A DNA stretch of 64,000 nucleotides from Oscillospiraceae bacterium (GTDB lineage Bacteria; Bacillota; Clostridia; Oscillospirales; Acutalibacteraceae), in contig SVQH01000010.1 in NCBI GenBank assembly GCA_015065425.1, forward strand, positions 17,920 to 81,919, in the 5' to 3' direction. The notes beneath the pieces were generated by a model. It had not been told where the DNA came from and did not search any database. It saw only the letters and a list, made by a program, of their open reading frames with translations. Shown piece by piece: positions 27,231 to 35,472 of the stretch. Positions within the stretch are counted from its first letter, which is position 1. Each line of letters starts with the position of its first letter. Both the position numbers and the translations under genes were made by a program.

Positions 27231-28154
27231 TTATCTTTTGTATTCTACAGGTTTTGTGAACTTTATCATAAAGAAGTATGTTACTACTATCACAATACCG
27301 CATACACCGAGCACGATTTTACCCGGTGTTTCAAATATGAGTGTATGAAACCAATCTTTATTGAGAACATAAAGCAAAGGTATATTACCAACTACAAGAC
27401 CGACCATTGTGTAGTATTCCGTTCTTACGGCTGACATCATAGTGTTAAGCTCACTGTTTACGATACGAACATCAGTAAGCTTTGAAACAATAGGCTGTAA
27501 GGTATCTTTCATTTCCTGATTGTCCTGGCACTGTATAAGGGTATCAACCCATTCACGGAAGATTTCATCATCAACCTTCTTTTTAAGGTTATATAGTGCC
27601 TGTTTAACACTTGAAGATACCGCCATAGCATCACCAATAAAAGCCGTAAAACATTCTTTAAGTGGTGGCTTGATATGAGGTAAGTTTTCCTGTACTGCCA
27701 TAATGATATTACCATCTCTTGAATATGAGGTAGTAATGATAGAGAGTGCAGTTTCAAGTTCTTCCTTTGTCTGCTTTTCATAGATGTTTATGATGTTACG
27801 AACATAAATAAAGGGTATCATTGCAAATGCTACCGATAAAGCAGGGATAAGGAATACATTATTAATTAAAACAGCAACAACAGCACCTACGGCAAACAAG
27901 ACTAATGCTGCTGAACAAACAAAAGCAAACATTCCTTCTTTGCCACAAGCCTTTAATGCCGATTGCAGATATTCAAGTTTTGCACCCAAGCCTTTTTTCT
28001 TTTTTCCTGCTCTGAGTGCTCTCGCTCTGTCACGAATATTAGGTTTCTTTGATACAACAGAACTTAAATCCTGTGTTATCTGTTGCGGGGTTAAATTAAG
28101 AAAACATACGATTGCTATAATAAGAAATATAGACGCAATCATTGGGAGTATCAT
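27231..28154 (-). CDS. TadB-like pilus platform protein
   Basis: A 307-residue membrane protein of the type II secretion F family, partner of TadC. Helices lie at residues 1-20, about 78-125 and at the C-terminus (about 255-300), with the cytosolic helical domain between. It starts inside the 3' end of tadA (ATGA overlap), so the ATPase and platform are translationally coupled, as usual for Tad loci. Confidence 0.88.
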   Translation of the reverse strand: MILPMIASIFLIIAIVCFLNLTPQQITQDLSSVVSKKPNIRDRARALRAGKKKKGLGAKLEYLQSALKACGKEGMFAFVCSAALVLFAVGAVVAVLINNVFLIPALSVAFAMIPFIYVRNIINIYEKQTKEELETALSIITTSYSRDGNIIMAVQENLPHIKPPLKECFTAFIGDAMAVSSSVKQALYNLKKKVDDEIFREWVDTLIQCQDNQEMKDTLQPIVSKLTDVRIVNSELNTMMSAVRTEYYTMVGLVVGNIPLLYVLNKDWFHTLIFETPGKIVLGVCGIVIVVTYFFMIKFTKPVEYKR

Positions 28155-29464
28155 TCGTAATCAGCTCCCTTCTTTAAGAATTTGTTTAATTCCTCCTGTG
28201 GTACACCGAACTGCAGGAGTTTTCTTTTGAGATTGTCTGACATAATTTCAGGCTGTTCAAAATAGCCTTCGGTAACATATTTACCGTTTACGATTTCGTT
28301 TTTAGTGATATTGAATCTGAAAAGTGTGTGATAAACTCTATCACCGTTGGGAAGTATCTCACACTCGGAAATATCCATAATCTTTCTTTCGTTGTTCTCT
28401 AACTTATGAGAGTAAACAACAATAGGGAAAGCCTGACCTGCCTGCATAAGAGAAGTTTTGAAGTCGATGGGGAAACGCTTCTGACAAAGAAGAGCAATTC
28501 GCATATGTGCTGAATCAGCAGCAAATGCGTGAACTGTTGATACAACGGTATGACCTGTAAGACTTGCTTCAACTGCTGAATAACATTCAACATCTCGCAT
28601 CTCACCGACACATACAATATCGGGATTGAAACGAAGTGAAGCTACAACAAGGTCTTCCTGAGTTATATCAAATGCAGGGTTATCGGAAGGACGGGAAAGA
28701 GTATGGACTACATTGTTTACTACCTTGCCTTTCTTTTTTCGGACAAGTGAAAGTTCTCTTGAACCTGTTTCAATGGTGAACACTCGCTTACCATCGGGAA
28801 TTGTAGTGAGTAGTGCATTAAGAAGTGTTGTTTTACCTGAACTTGTTGCACCCGCAACAACCATAGAAACACCGTATCGCATACACATACAAAGGAAATC
28901 AATCATCTTTTCAGTTGCATTACCGGAAGAAATAATCTGCTTTCTGTTAATTCTTGACGGATGCAAAAGACGGATAGAAACACTGACACCCACTTCATCG
29001 TCAACAAGAGGTTCTTTGAGTGCCGTAATACGGGTATTATTAGGCAAATGACCTTGCGACATGGGAGTGGAGTTATCAATAATCATACCTGAATGATGAA
29101 GCAAACGCTTAACAATATCGACAGCGTGTGAAGGAGAATAAAAATGCTCCTTTGCTTTTATTGTTCTACCCGAAGTATAGGTAATAGCAATATCATTCCA
29201 AGCATTGATGTTGATTTCTTCAATGTTATCTCTGCCGAGATATTTGGTAAGAATGGAGTATTCAGCCATTTCAGAATAAAGTTTATTGCTCAGTTCGGTT
29301 TGTGTAAGTCCTTCAACTACATAACCGGTGTCAAGAAGATATTTGTCTATATATGACCTGAGCTGTGGCAATTTACTTGAATCAGAAAGTGCCGCCGCAT
29401 AACGAGAGGAGATATGCTCCTGAATCATCGATAACAGCGGCACAAAATCAATGATTTTCTGCAT
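28151..29464 (-). CDS. TadA/CpaF-family pilus assembly ATPase
   Basis: A 437-residue secretion ATPase that powers Flp pilus assembly. It has Walker A GATSSGKTT (about residue 207), the aspartate-box/Walker B region PDIVCVGEMRD (about 282) and the His box GHTVVSTVHA (about 302), in the order seen in CpaF. The N-terminal all-alpha/beta domain contains INAWNDIAITY. It lies between the IPQTG protein gene and tadB and is slightly longer than many Gram-positive relatives, with no missing motif. Confidence 0.93.
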   Translation of the reverse strand: MQKIIDFVPLLSMIQEHISSRYAAALSDSSKLPQLRSYIDKYLLDTGYVVEGLTQTELSNKLYSEMAEYSILTKYLGRDNIEEININAWNDIAITYTSGRTIKAKEHFYSPSHAVDIVKRLLHHSGMIIDNSTPMSQGHLPNNTRITALKEPLVDDEVGVSVSIRLLHPSRINRKQIISSGNATEKMIDFLCMCMRYGVSMVVAGATSSGKTTLLNALLTTIPDGKRVFTIETGSRELSLVRKKKGKVVNNVVHTLSRPSDNPAFDITQEDLVVASLRFNPDIVCVGEMRDVECYSAVEASLTGHTVVSTVHAFAADSAHMRIALLCQKRFPIDFKTSLMQAGQAFPIVVYSHKLENNERKIMDISECEILPNGDRVYHTLFRFNITKNEIVNGKYVTEGYFEQPEIMSDNLKRKLLQFGVPQEELNKFLKKGADYE

Positions 29465-29478
29465 TACTTAATCTCCGT

Positions 29479-29973
29479 TCACTTTGATTTTGTTTTCTTA
29501 ATCTTTTTACCCTTTACAACGCAATATGCAAGAGCAATAGCGGACACGATGAAAGTAGCAACAGCAGGGAAAATCTTTCTTTTTTCTCCTGTCTGCGGAA
29601 TTTCAGGGACTTCATCATTTACCGCTTCACTATCATCTTCCACGGTTTCGCCGTCCTCAAGAACTTCAAAAGTAGCACTTTCAACTTCCTCATTGCTTTC
29701 GCTATCTGTATTGTCGGAACCTTCAGCTCCTTCGGAAGATTCAGGCATTGTTGTTTCATCTGCTTCGGTAGATGTTTCCACATCAGTAGTTGCAGTATCG
29801 GCATTATTACTCACTTCCTCGGCTGTTGTTTCTTCGGGGATTGTTGTATCTTTTTCGGTTGTTCCTGTTTCGGGAATATTGGGAGTTTCTTCGTTATTTG
29901 CAGCAGAAGCTACAACAGAAGATGCAGTTGCAATAACTGCCATAGCAATAAGGACACCTATAATCTTTTTCAT
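29479..29973 (-). CDS. IPQTG cell-wall-anchored acidic protein
   Basis: A 164-residue exported protein. It has a signal peptide (KKIIGVLIAMAVIATASSVVASA), about 100 residues of Glu/Thr/Ser-rich low-complexity spacer, then IPQTGE, a hydrophobic helix (FPAVATFIVSAIALAYCVV) and a KGKKIKKTK tail. That is a complete sortase signal with Ile in place of Leu. It is embedded between cpaE- and tadA-like genes, so the wall-linked protein may help the pilus cross the thick wall. No sortase gene is in the window. Confidence 0.82.
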   Translation of the reverse strand: MKKIIGVLIAMAVIATASSVVASAANNEETPNIPETGTTEKDTTIPEETTAEEVSNNADTATTDVETSTEADETTMPESSEGAEGSDNTDSESNEEVESATFEVLEDGETVEDDSEAVNDEVPEIPQTGEKRKIFPAVATFIVSAIALAYCVVKGKKIKKTKSK

Positions 29974-29992
29974 TCTGAATTCTTCCTTTCTC

Positions 29993-30718
29993 TTACATAA
30001 TCTTGTTTATAATCTTTGAAAGCTCTGTTCGGTACTTTTTATCCTTTGCTCTTTCGTAAAGCAGACCGTCAAGGTGCTGACCTCTTATCTGTTTACTGTA
30101 AGGCAAAATATATGAAATGTTCTTCACATTGGTTCTTACATCATCAACAGGTGAATAAAGCTCATTTTCGTTCACATTGAGAATTCTCATTGCTCTTTCA
30201 GCATTGTTTCCGAAAAGCTCCTCGTTTGATGCAAGATATACCATACTTTTAAGGTCAGGTGAAAGCACCATAATTACCTCGTGTGCATTTCTCAATGCTA
30301 TCTGTGAGATAAGATCATTTTCCTCGTCTGTGCAATCGACAAAGACATATCCTGCCATTTTGTGAAGCACCTCAAAAAGTGCATTTACCTTATCTTCCGT
30401 AAGCGTTGCAAAATCGTATTTGTTTTCTCCCGCCTTGTAACCAAGACAACCGAAGTTGTTCATAGCCTTAACAGTAACAAGGTGGTTCAGAATATCCTCC
30501 TCATAAATATCTGTCTTATCGAACATCGTACCGAGAGAGAAGATACTGTCAGGCGTGTAATTCGGGAATAAAACACCTAATGCAGGGACTTTCAAAGAAG
30601 GTGAAAGATAAATTACTGCTCCGCTTGTAGTGGCGCAGTAAAGCTCCTGTGCCAATTTCAGAGTAACGGTTGTTTTACCGCTACCGGGTGAACCGATTAC
30701 AGCAATAATCTTAGCCAT
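29993..30718 (-). CDS. CpaE/TadZ-like P-loop ATPase
   Basis: A 241-residue MinD/ParA-superfamily protein with an N-terminal P-loop (IAVIGSPGSGKTT), an acidic strand VFVDCTDEEND (about residue 132) and the helical pattern of CpaE/TadZ. Such proteins localise Tad machinery. The P-loop is of the GxxGxGKTT type rather than the deviant KGGxGKT, as in several Gram-positive Tad loci. I chose the ATG at 30718 (MAKIIAV), which overlaps the cpaB-like gene by 8 bases. Confidence 0.82.
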   Translation of the reverse strand: MAKIIAVIGSPGSGKTTVTLKLAQELYCATTSGAVIYLSPSLKVPALGVLFPNYTPDSIFSLGTMFDKTDIYEEDILNHLVTVKAMNNFGCLGYKAGENKYDFATLTEDKVNALFEVLHKMAGYVFVDCTDEENDLISQIALRNAHEVIMVLSPDLKSMVYLASNEELFGNNAERAMRILNVNENELYSPVDDVRTNVKNISYILPYSKQIRGQHLDGLLYERAKDKKYRTELSKIINKIM

Positions 30719-31445
30719 TCTTATCAGCCTCACTTACATTCTTTTTTGTGAAATAATCGTCCTGTGCTTTAAGAAACTTATCTGCAGTAGCATCGTCACC
30801 TCGGTAAACGAGAGCAACGTGCATTACTGCACTTTCCTCGTAGTTTGCAAGGATTTTTGCCTGTTCAACAGACACAAGAACCGTAATTGTTGTAGGAAGC
30901 TCAAAGCTGCCGTCCTCATTTTCAACAACATCGTTTTCATCAATACCGCCTGATGTGGTTGTTGTGATTACTTTGACATATTTAAGAGATGCCGGGACTT
31001 CTGTGTGGTTATCTTTATCGGTAACATAAATGCTTACAATATCACCGTTTTCGAGCTTACCTGAAAGACCACCCGCAAATGAGTTTATTGTGATACTCAT
31101 TGCAACCTTATCACCTTTTAGTGAAGCCATAACATCATTAGCTGTGTTTGCATTATCAGTTACCTTACTTTCGGTTGCAAAGTCGCCTTTGAATATATCT
31201 GCTGTTGCAAATTTACCGACAACTGATTTCTTGTCCTTAATTACCTTTTCGGGGAGTGCAGAATTTGAGATTTTCACAATCTCAACATCTGTGTCTTTAA
31301 TCTCTGTTCCGTGAGATACATCAGCAACAAAGCGGACTACCTCCGTTTTCTTATCAGAGATGTTGTTTACAAGGGGTGACACAACAAAGGTTACTGCCAC
31401 CGCAAGAATAATACAGACGATACCTATCGCTGTTCTGTTTTTCAT
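30711..31445 (-). CDS. CpaB/RcpC-like pilus protein with SAF domain
   Basis: A 244-residue protein with an N-terminal membrane helix (IGIVCIILAVAVTFVVSPLV) and a SAF-type domain (residues about 40-105, GTEIKDTDVEIVKI…VVGKFATADIFKGD). A C-terminal CpaB-like region follows (SITINSFAGGLSGKLENGDIVSIYV). CpaB proteins are outer or periplasmic Tad assembly factors; in Gram-positives they are thought to span the wall zone. It overlaps the 63-aa gene upstream by 4 bases. Confidence 0.85.
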   Translation of the reverse strand: MKNRTAIGIVCIILAVAVTFVVSPLVNNISDKKTEVVRFVADVSHGTEIKDTDVEIVKISNSALPEKVIKDKKSVVGKFATADIFKGDFATESKVTDNANTANDVMASLKGDKVAMSITINSFAGGLSGKLENGDIVSIYVTDKDNHTEVPASLKYVKVITTTTSGGIDENDVVENEDGSFELPTTITVLVSVEQAKILANYEESAVMHVALVYRGDDATADKFLKAQDDYFTKKNVSEADKNG

Positions 31446-31633
31446 TTCTGTTCAACTCCTTTATTACAAAAATCTCGTTCTATTACTTCGGGAGGTGAAG
31501 TAACAAAAGTTATAAATGTTCTGTCAAAATCTTTCTTTGACACCGTAAGTTCTTTACCGTTTGAGTAAATGAGCCTTACTTTGTTTTCATCGATTATTTT
31601 CCAATCGGTGAGAAAATCAGGTTCCTTCTTCAT
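31442..31633 (-). CDS. Small hypothetical protein in the Tad operon, 63 aa
   Basis: A soluble 63-residue protein (starts MKKEPDFLTDWKIIDENKVRL) with a good AAAGGAGG ribosome binding site. It lies between the prepilin peptidase and cpaB-like genes and overlaps the latter by 4 bases. No family was recognised. Its placement argues for a pilus-related helper, but nothing in the sequence shows what it does. Confidence 0.65.
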   Translation of the reverse strand: MKKEPDFLTDWKIIDENKVRLIYSNGKELTVSKKDFDRTFITFVTSPPEVIERDFCNKGVEQK

Positions 31634-31646
31634 TGCTATACCTCCT

Positions 31647-32318
31647 TTAGCAGAAATACATCAGCATAAAGCCAATGCTTAAATACGGAACGAGTGGAAA
31701 AGGTTGGTTTTTCAATTTTTTCTGTTTCTGAATGATTAGATTTACTATCACCGAAACAAACAGACCGATAACAAGACCTGCTATGCTCTTTGATAAACCA
31801 AGCAAGAAAGCACAGGCAGCAGAGAGTTTTACATCTGCTCCGCCAAGTCTGTTTCCGCTTACCATAGCACAGATTAACAACACTCCGCCGATAGCCAAGC
31901 CACTGAAAAGCATCATCGGAATATCGGAAAGTGTTACACCTATGAAGCCTGTAATGAATATCAAAACTGAAACGAAATCTTTAACCTCGTGTGTCTGAAT
32001 ATCTGATACCGAAGCATAGAGTAATATTTGCAAAAGAATAATGCCTTTGAGTAGTTCTATTGACCAACCGAAGGCAATTAGCAGACTTGACACAAGAATA
32101 ATACTGATGCAATGATATATTGGGATTTTTTTGCTTTCTTTGTTGTAACCGGGTGTTTTACTGATTACAACTTTTGAAATCTTGTGAACTGCCAAGTAGA
32201 AAAGAAAAATACAAGCGAGCTTCACAATGGTGGTTATAACTTCTTCGGGATTTAGTTCCATTAACCTTTCAGGTGAAATCGGTCTTATCGGTCCTATTGG
32301 TTGTATAAATTTAGTCAT
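31647..32318 (-). CDS. A24-family prepilin peptidase (TadV/CpaA-like)
   Basis: A 223-residue polytopic membrane aspartyl protease that should cleave the pilin leaders. The two catalytic aspartates are in YASVSDIQTHEV (about residue 105) and SGNRLGGADVKLSA (about 160), the latter matching the family's GxGD motif in GGAD form. At least six hydrophobic segments are visible. It follows the three pilin genes after a hairpin and precedes the 63-aa gene. Confidence 0.88.
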   Translation of the reverse strand: MTKFIQPIGPIRPISPERLMELNPEEVITTIVKLACIFLFYLAVHKISKVVISKTPGYNKESKKIPIYHCISIILVSSLLIAFGWSIELLKGIILLQILLYASVSDIQTHEVKDFVSVLIFITGFIGVTLSDIPMMLFSGLAIGGVLLICAMVSGNRLGGADVKLSAACAFLLGLSKSIAGLVIGLFVSVIVNLIIQKQKKLKNQPFPLVPYLSIGFMLMYFC

Positions 32319-32340
32319 AGTTATCAGTCCTCACAAATAT

Positions 32341-32368
32341 GGGCGAAGCAGTTTTTCTGCTCCGCCCG
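32341..32368 (-). terminator. Hairpin between pilin genes and prepilin peptidase
   Basis: GGGCGGAGCAG and CTGCTTCGCCC on the minus strand pair (one G-T) around AAAAA just after the third pilin stop. It lacks a strong T run, so it more likely slows transcription or protects the abundant pilin mRNA from 3' decay than ends it. Confidence 0.55.
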
Positions 32369-32378
32369 TTTGAATTAT

Positions 32379-32645
32379 TTAGCCTGCGTAGTTAAAAAGA
32401 CCTTCGACCTTTTCGGTTACGGTAGGCATAATTGTGTCGTTGAAGAGTGCATAGAGAAGTGTGAGAAGAAGAGCACCGATTACAACGGCGATGAGAATCT
32501 TGACGCCTGTGTCAACATAGGCTTCAGCAACAGTACCGTCAAGAACTGCGTGAGCCTTTGCTGCCATTGCTGTTTCCTTTGCTGAAACAAAACCCTTTAC
32601 CTTGTTTGCTACACCTGTAGCCATTGACTTGATTTTCTTAAACAT
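32379..32645 (-). CDS. Flp-type major pilin paralog 3 (DUF6133-like)
   Basis: An 88-residue prepilin. A basic, amphipathic leader of about 42 residues ends in LDGTVAEAYVDTGVK, followed by a hydrophobic helix (ILIAVVIGALLLTLLYALF) and a short C-terminus ending LFNYAG. It resembles small Clostridia pilins often labelled DUF6133. The GTVAEAY stretch is close to the Flp cleavage motif (G, then E and Y within six residues). It is nearly identical to the adjacent paralog, with TLLYALFND where the other has GGLYALFNT. Confidence 0.82.
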   Translation of the reverse strand: MFKKIKSMATGVANKVKGFVSAKETAMAAKAHAVLDGTVAEAYVDTGVKILIAVVIGALLLTLLYALFNDTIMPTVTEKVEGLFNYAG

Positions 32646-32683
32646 AATTTTTTACCTCGTTCTTTCTTAATTTTTGTTTTCGC

Positions 32684-32950
32684 TTAACCTGCGTAGTTGA
32701 AAAGTCCCTGAATCTTGCTTGTGACTGTGGGCATAATAGTTGTGTTGAAGAGAGCGTAAAGACCGCCGAGAAGAAGAGCACCGATTACAACGGCGATGAG
32801 AATCTTAACGCCTGTGTCAACATAGGCTTCAGCAACTGTACCGTCAAGAACTGCATGAGCCTTTGCTGCCATTTCTGTTTCCTTTGCTGAAACGAAACCC
32901 TTTACCTTGTTTGCAACACCTGTTGCGATTGACTTAATCTTGTTAAACAT
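32684..32950 (-). CDS. Flp-type major pilin paralog 2 (DUF6133-like)
   Basis: An 88-residue prepilin with the same layout as its neighbours: basic leader MFNKIKSIATGVANKVKGF, AEAYVDTGVK, hydrophobic helix, NYAG end. It is close to identical to paralog 3 at both protein and DNA level, so this pair is a recent tandem duplication. It lies between a hairpin terminator and paralog 3, which starts 38 bases further on. It may be a structural subunit or an alternative version of it. Confidence 0.82.
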   Translation of the reverse strand: MFNKIKSIATGVANKVKGFVSAKETEMAAKAHAVLDGTVAEAYVDTGVKILIAVVIGALLLGGLYALFNTTIMPTVTSKIQGLFNYAG

Positions 32951-32970
32951 AATTTTTTACCTCTTTCTTA

Positions 32971-32996
32971 AAAATTTAGAGCACCCGTTTTGTTAC
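32971..32996 (-). terminator. Hairpin between pilin paralogs 1 and 2
   Basis: GAGCATCCGT and ACGGGTGCTC pair on the minus strand (one G-T), followed by TAAATTTTT. It would make the first pilin the most abundant message by partial termination. Confidence 0.6.
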
Positions 32997-33035
32997 GGAT
33001 GCTCTTTTGTGATAGATTGTTTGATTTGTTGAGCT

Positions 33036-33293
33036 TTAACCTGCGTAGTTGAAAAGCTCTGTGATTTTCTGTGTGACAGTGGGCATAATGGTTGAATTGA
33101 AGAGAGCGTAAAGACCGCCGAGAAGAAGAGCACCGATAACTACGGCGATGAGAATCTTAACACCGGTATCTACATACGCTTCTGCGATTGTTCCATTGAG
33201 GACTTCGTGTGCCTTCTGAGAAACCTTTTCTGCACAGAAGTCCTTTACTGCCTGAACCTTTGTCTGAATGAATGACTTTGCTTTGTTAAACAT
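33036..33293 (-). CDS. Flp-type major pilin paralog 1 (DUF6133-like)
   Basis: An 85-residue prepilin, first of the three in transcription order. Its leader differs from the others (MFNKAKSFIQTKVQAVKDFCAEKVSQKAHEVL), but from GTIAEAYVDTGVKILIAVVIG onward it matches them. It is followed directly by a hairpin with a T-rich tail, as expected for a highly expressed subunit. Its divergent leader and place at the front make it the best guess for the main pilus subunit. Confidence 0.83.
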   Translation of the reverse strand: MFNKAKSFIQTKVQAVKDFCAEKVSQKAHEVLNGTIAEAYVDTGVKILIAVVIGALLLGGLYALFNSTIMPTVTQKITELFNYAG

Positions 33294-33320
33294 AATTTTT
33301 ACCTCGTTCTTTCTTAAAAT

Positions 33321-33599
33321 TTAGTTGTTTTTGTTGATTTCCTGCTCATAAGCAGCGAAAAGTGCTTCTTCAAGTTCTTTACGAGCCGAAGAAGAAATTG
33401 GATGGCATACGGGTCTTGTAACTTCTTCACCCTTTGCTGTCTTCCAACTTGTCATAGGCATAGACATATATCTGCCTTTTTCGTTTTCGACAACTCCAAC
33501 GCCGTGAATTACGACTGCATCATCGATAACAATGTTTGCATAAGCTTTTGTAGGCTTATCACCTTTGAGGATTTTCTTGATTTCTACTTTGATATTCAT
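33321..33599 (-). CDS. SpoVG-family protein
   Basis: A 92-residue protein matching SpoVG: KVEIKKILKGDKPTKAYANIVIDDAVVIHGVGVVE, then GRYMSMPMTSWKTAKGEEV and PVCHPISSSARKELEEAL. SpoVG proteins are small DNA/RNA-binding regulators. Copies in mobile elements are common. Here it sits between parB and the pilin genes, preceded by three TACTAAC-type heptamers, so it may regulate the pilus operon. Confidence 0.85.
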   Translation of the reverse strand: MNIKVEIKKILKGDKPTKAYANIVIDDAVVIHGVGVVENEKGRYMSMPMTSWKTAKGEEVTRPVCHPISSSARKELEEALFAAYEQEINKNN

Positions 33600-33622
33600 T
33601 TTGCATTTTCCTTTCTTGTTCT

Positions 33623-33668
33623 TACTAACAGAGTTAATATTTCTTATTCTCGGTTAGTACAGTTAGTA
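33623..33668. promoter_or_regulatory. Triple heptamer upstream of the spoVG-pilin genes
   Basis: GTTAGTA occurs at 33653-33659 and 33662-33668 (9 bases apart) and its reverse complement TACTAAC at 33623-33629. The stretch lies between the parB stop and the SpoVG start and could be an operator for the SpoVG-pilus transcript. Confidence 0.45.
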
Positions 33669-33709
33669 TTTAATAAAGGGGAGAGTGTGAGAGGGGAAAA
33701 AGAAAAAAG

Positions 33710-34663
33710 CTATCGAGCTTCTCTTTCCCTGCGTCTCTGTTGGACACGGTTATAGTAGTCGATAGCTTTTAATACATATTCGCACTGTTTTTCTTTTGGA
33801 ACAGATGCAGGAATTGCTTTTGATATGCGATTATCTCTGAACGGAGATTTTTCCTTTTGATTTGGTTTCTCCTCATCCATAATCGTATCAATAACATCCT
33901 TTGACAATCTGCCTTGTTCTGCGAATTTTCTCATTCGCAAAGTCTGTGCATGTGAAGGGGTTGCATCTGCAAATTCAATAGCTTCAAAAAGCCACATTTG
34001 TGCTTCAGGAGTGAAATATGAGATTTCAACTGCAGGTCGCATTGCGATTTGCTTTTCATCCACAAGGTCAAGAAGTTCGGGAATAAGGTTAGTAAGACGA
34101 ATATATCTGCGGATTTGCTCACGGCTTTCACCGACTTCTTCTGCCAAAATCTCATTTGTCCTGAGTTTTGAAGAATTTGACTCCACCGGTGTCAGATTTT
34201 CTTTTTTCGGTCTGCCTGCTTGTCTGTTCATTGCTTCCAGACGCATTTTGAAAGCAAACGCCTTCTCTGAGGGTAGAATTTCATCTCGTTGCAGATTACT
34301 GTCCACCATTGAAAGTATAGCTTCATCCATTGTAAGTTCCTGAACTCTTGCAGGTATCTTTTCAATATTTGCAAGTTCAAATGCTCTTTTCCTTCGGTGT
34401 CCGGACACCATTTCGTATGTCCCGTCATCAAGTGGTCTTACAAGTACGGGTTGAATTAGTCCTCTTGTTTTTATACTTTCAACAAGTTCAAACATATTTT
34501 CATCGTCTTTAACCTTGTACGGATGGTCAGGGAAATCGTGAATTAAAGAAATGGGGATTTCCATAAGCCTTTCTCTCTTTAAGTCTTCACGACTTTCGTC
34601 CGTTTCAAATAAATCATCGAACGAGTTCAGATGAACTTTTGACACGCTGTCTTGTTTTGCCAT
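33710..34663 (-). CDS. parB: ParB-family partition protein
   Basis: A 317-residue ParB/Spo0J-like protein. The N-terminal CTPase/ParB domain has PISLIHDFPDHPYKVKDD, ESIKTRGLIQPVLVRP and MVSGHRRKRAFELA (residues about 36-100). A helix-turn-helix follows near TNEILAEEVGESREQIRRYIRL. Paired with ParA it should stabilise the excised, replicating form of the element, or regulate transfer genes. It overlaps the parA 3' end by 50 bases. Confidence 0.92.
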   Translation of the reverse strand: MAKQDSVSKVHLNSFDDLFETDESREDLKRERLMEIPISLIHDFPDHPYKVKDDENMFELVESIKTRGLIQPVLVRPLDDGTYEMVSGHRRKRAFELANIEKIPARVQELTMDEAILSMVDSNLQRDEILPSEKAFAFKMRLEAMNRQAGRPKKENLTPVESNSSKLRTNEILAEEVGESREQIRRYIRLTNLIPELLDLVDEKQIAMRPAVEISYFTPEAQMWLFEAIEFADATPSHAQTLRMRKFAEQGRLSKDVIDTIMDEEKPNQKEKSPFRDNRISKAIPASVPKEKQCEYVLKAIDYYNRVQQRRREREAR

Positions 34664-35450
34664 CTCCCATTACCTCCTTCGTAAAATTCGCATAGGCTTC
34701 AGCCACCTTACCGTTTTTATCGTGAAGATAAATGCTTTTGCCTTCTGCCGTTGTTTCAACTGCTCTTATTGAACGGGGAATAACAGTGTTAAAAACAGTC
34801 GGATATTTACCATACTGTTGTCTTATAAGGCTTTCTAAACCTCTGCCAAACCTTGTGCGATAATCGACCATTGTTATAAGGATGCCGTCGATTTTAAGGT
34901 CAGGGTTTATTCTCCTTTTTACTCTGTTAATTGTTCCGAGAAGCTGTTCAAGTCCTTTTGCTGATAAAAACTCCGGCGTTGTAGGTATAATTACACTGTC
35001 TGCCGAACATAGAGCATTGAATGTCATCATACCAAGTGAGGGCATACAATCTATAAGGATATAGTCGTATTTGTCCCTTACTGTATCAACATAAGTTTTT
35101 AACACTCTTTCTCGGCTCATTTCATTTACTAATCGAACTTCAATTCCTGAAAGTTCAATGTTTGAAGGCATAAGGTCAATGCCTTCGTCTGTTCTTAAAA
35201 CAGCAAACCCCGATTCAAACTCTTTATCCTCAACAATTCTTTCCATAACATTTGCGAGTGTTGAGTCGAGTTCATCGGGATTTTTAACACCTAATGAGAG
35301 CGTAAGACTTCCTTGCGGGTCTGCATCAATTATCATTACTTTTTTACCCTGTCGGACAAGTCCTGCTCCCAAATTTGCTGCTGTTGTAGTTTTTCCTACA
35401 CCGCCTTTTTGATTTGCGATTGCAATTACTTTGCAATTATTCAAGTGCAT
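34614..35450 (-). CDS. parA: ParA-family partition ATPase
   Basis: A 278-residue ParA ATPase with the deviant Walker A KGGVGKTTTAANLG (about residue 15), Walker A' DADPQGSLT and Walker B YDYILIDCMPSLG. It binds DNA non-specifically and moves or positions ParB-bound DNA. It overlaps parB, and an inverted repeat (35473-35490) sits right in front of its ribosome binding site, suggesting autoregulation. Confidence 0.95.
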   Translation of the reverse strand: MHLNNCKVIAIANQKGGVGKTTTAANLGAGLVRQGKKVMIIDADPQGSLTLSLGVKNPDELDSTLANVMERIVEDKEFESGFAVLRTDEGIDLMPSNIELSGIEVRLVNEMSRERVLKTYVDTVRDKYDYILIDCMPSLGMMTFNALCSADSVIIPTTPEFLSAKGLEQLLGTINRVKRRINPDLKIDGILITMVDYRTRFGRGLESLIRQQYGKYPTVFNTVIPRSIRAVETTAEGKSIYLHDKNGKVAEAYANFTKEVMGDGKTRQRVKSSSELVR

Positions 35451-35472
35451 TCCTCCTAATAGTTAATTGCTA

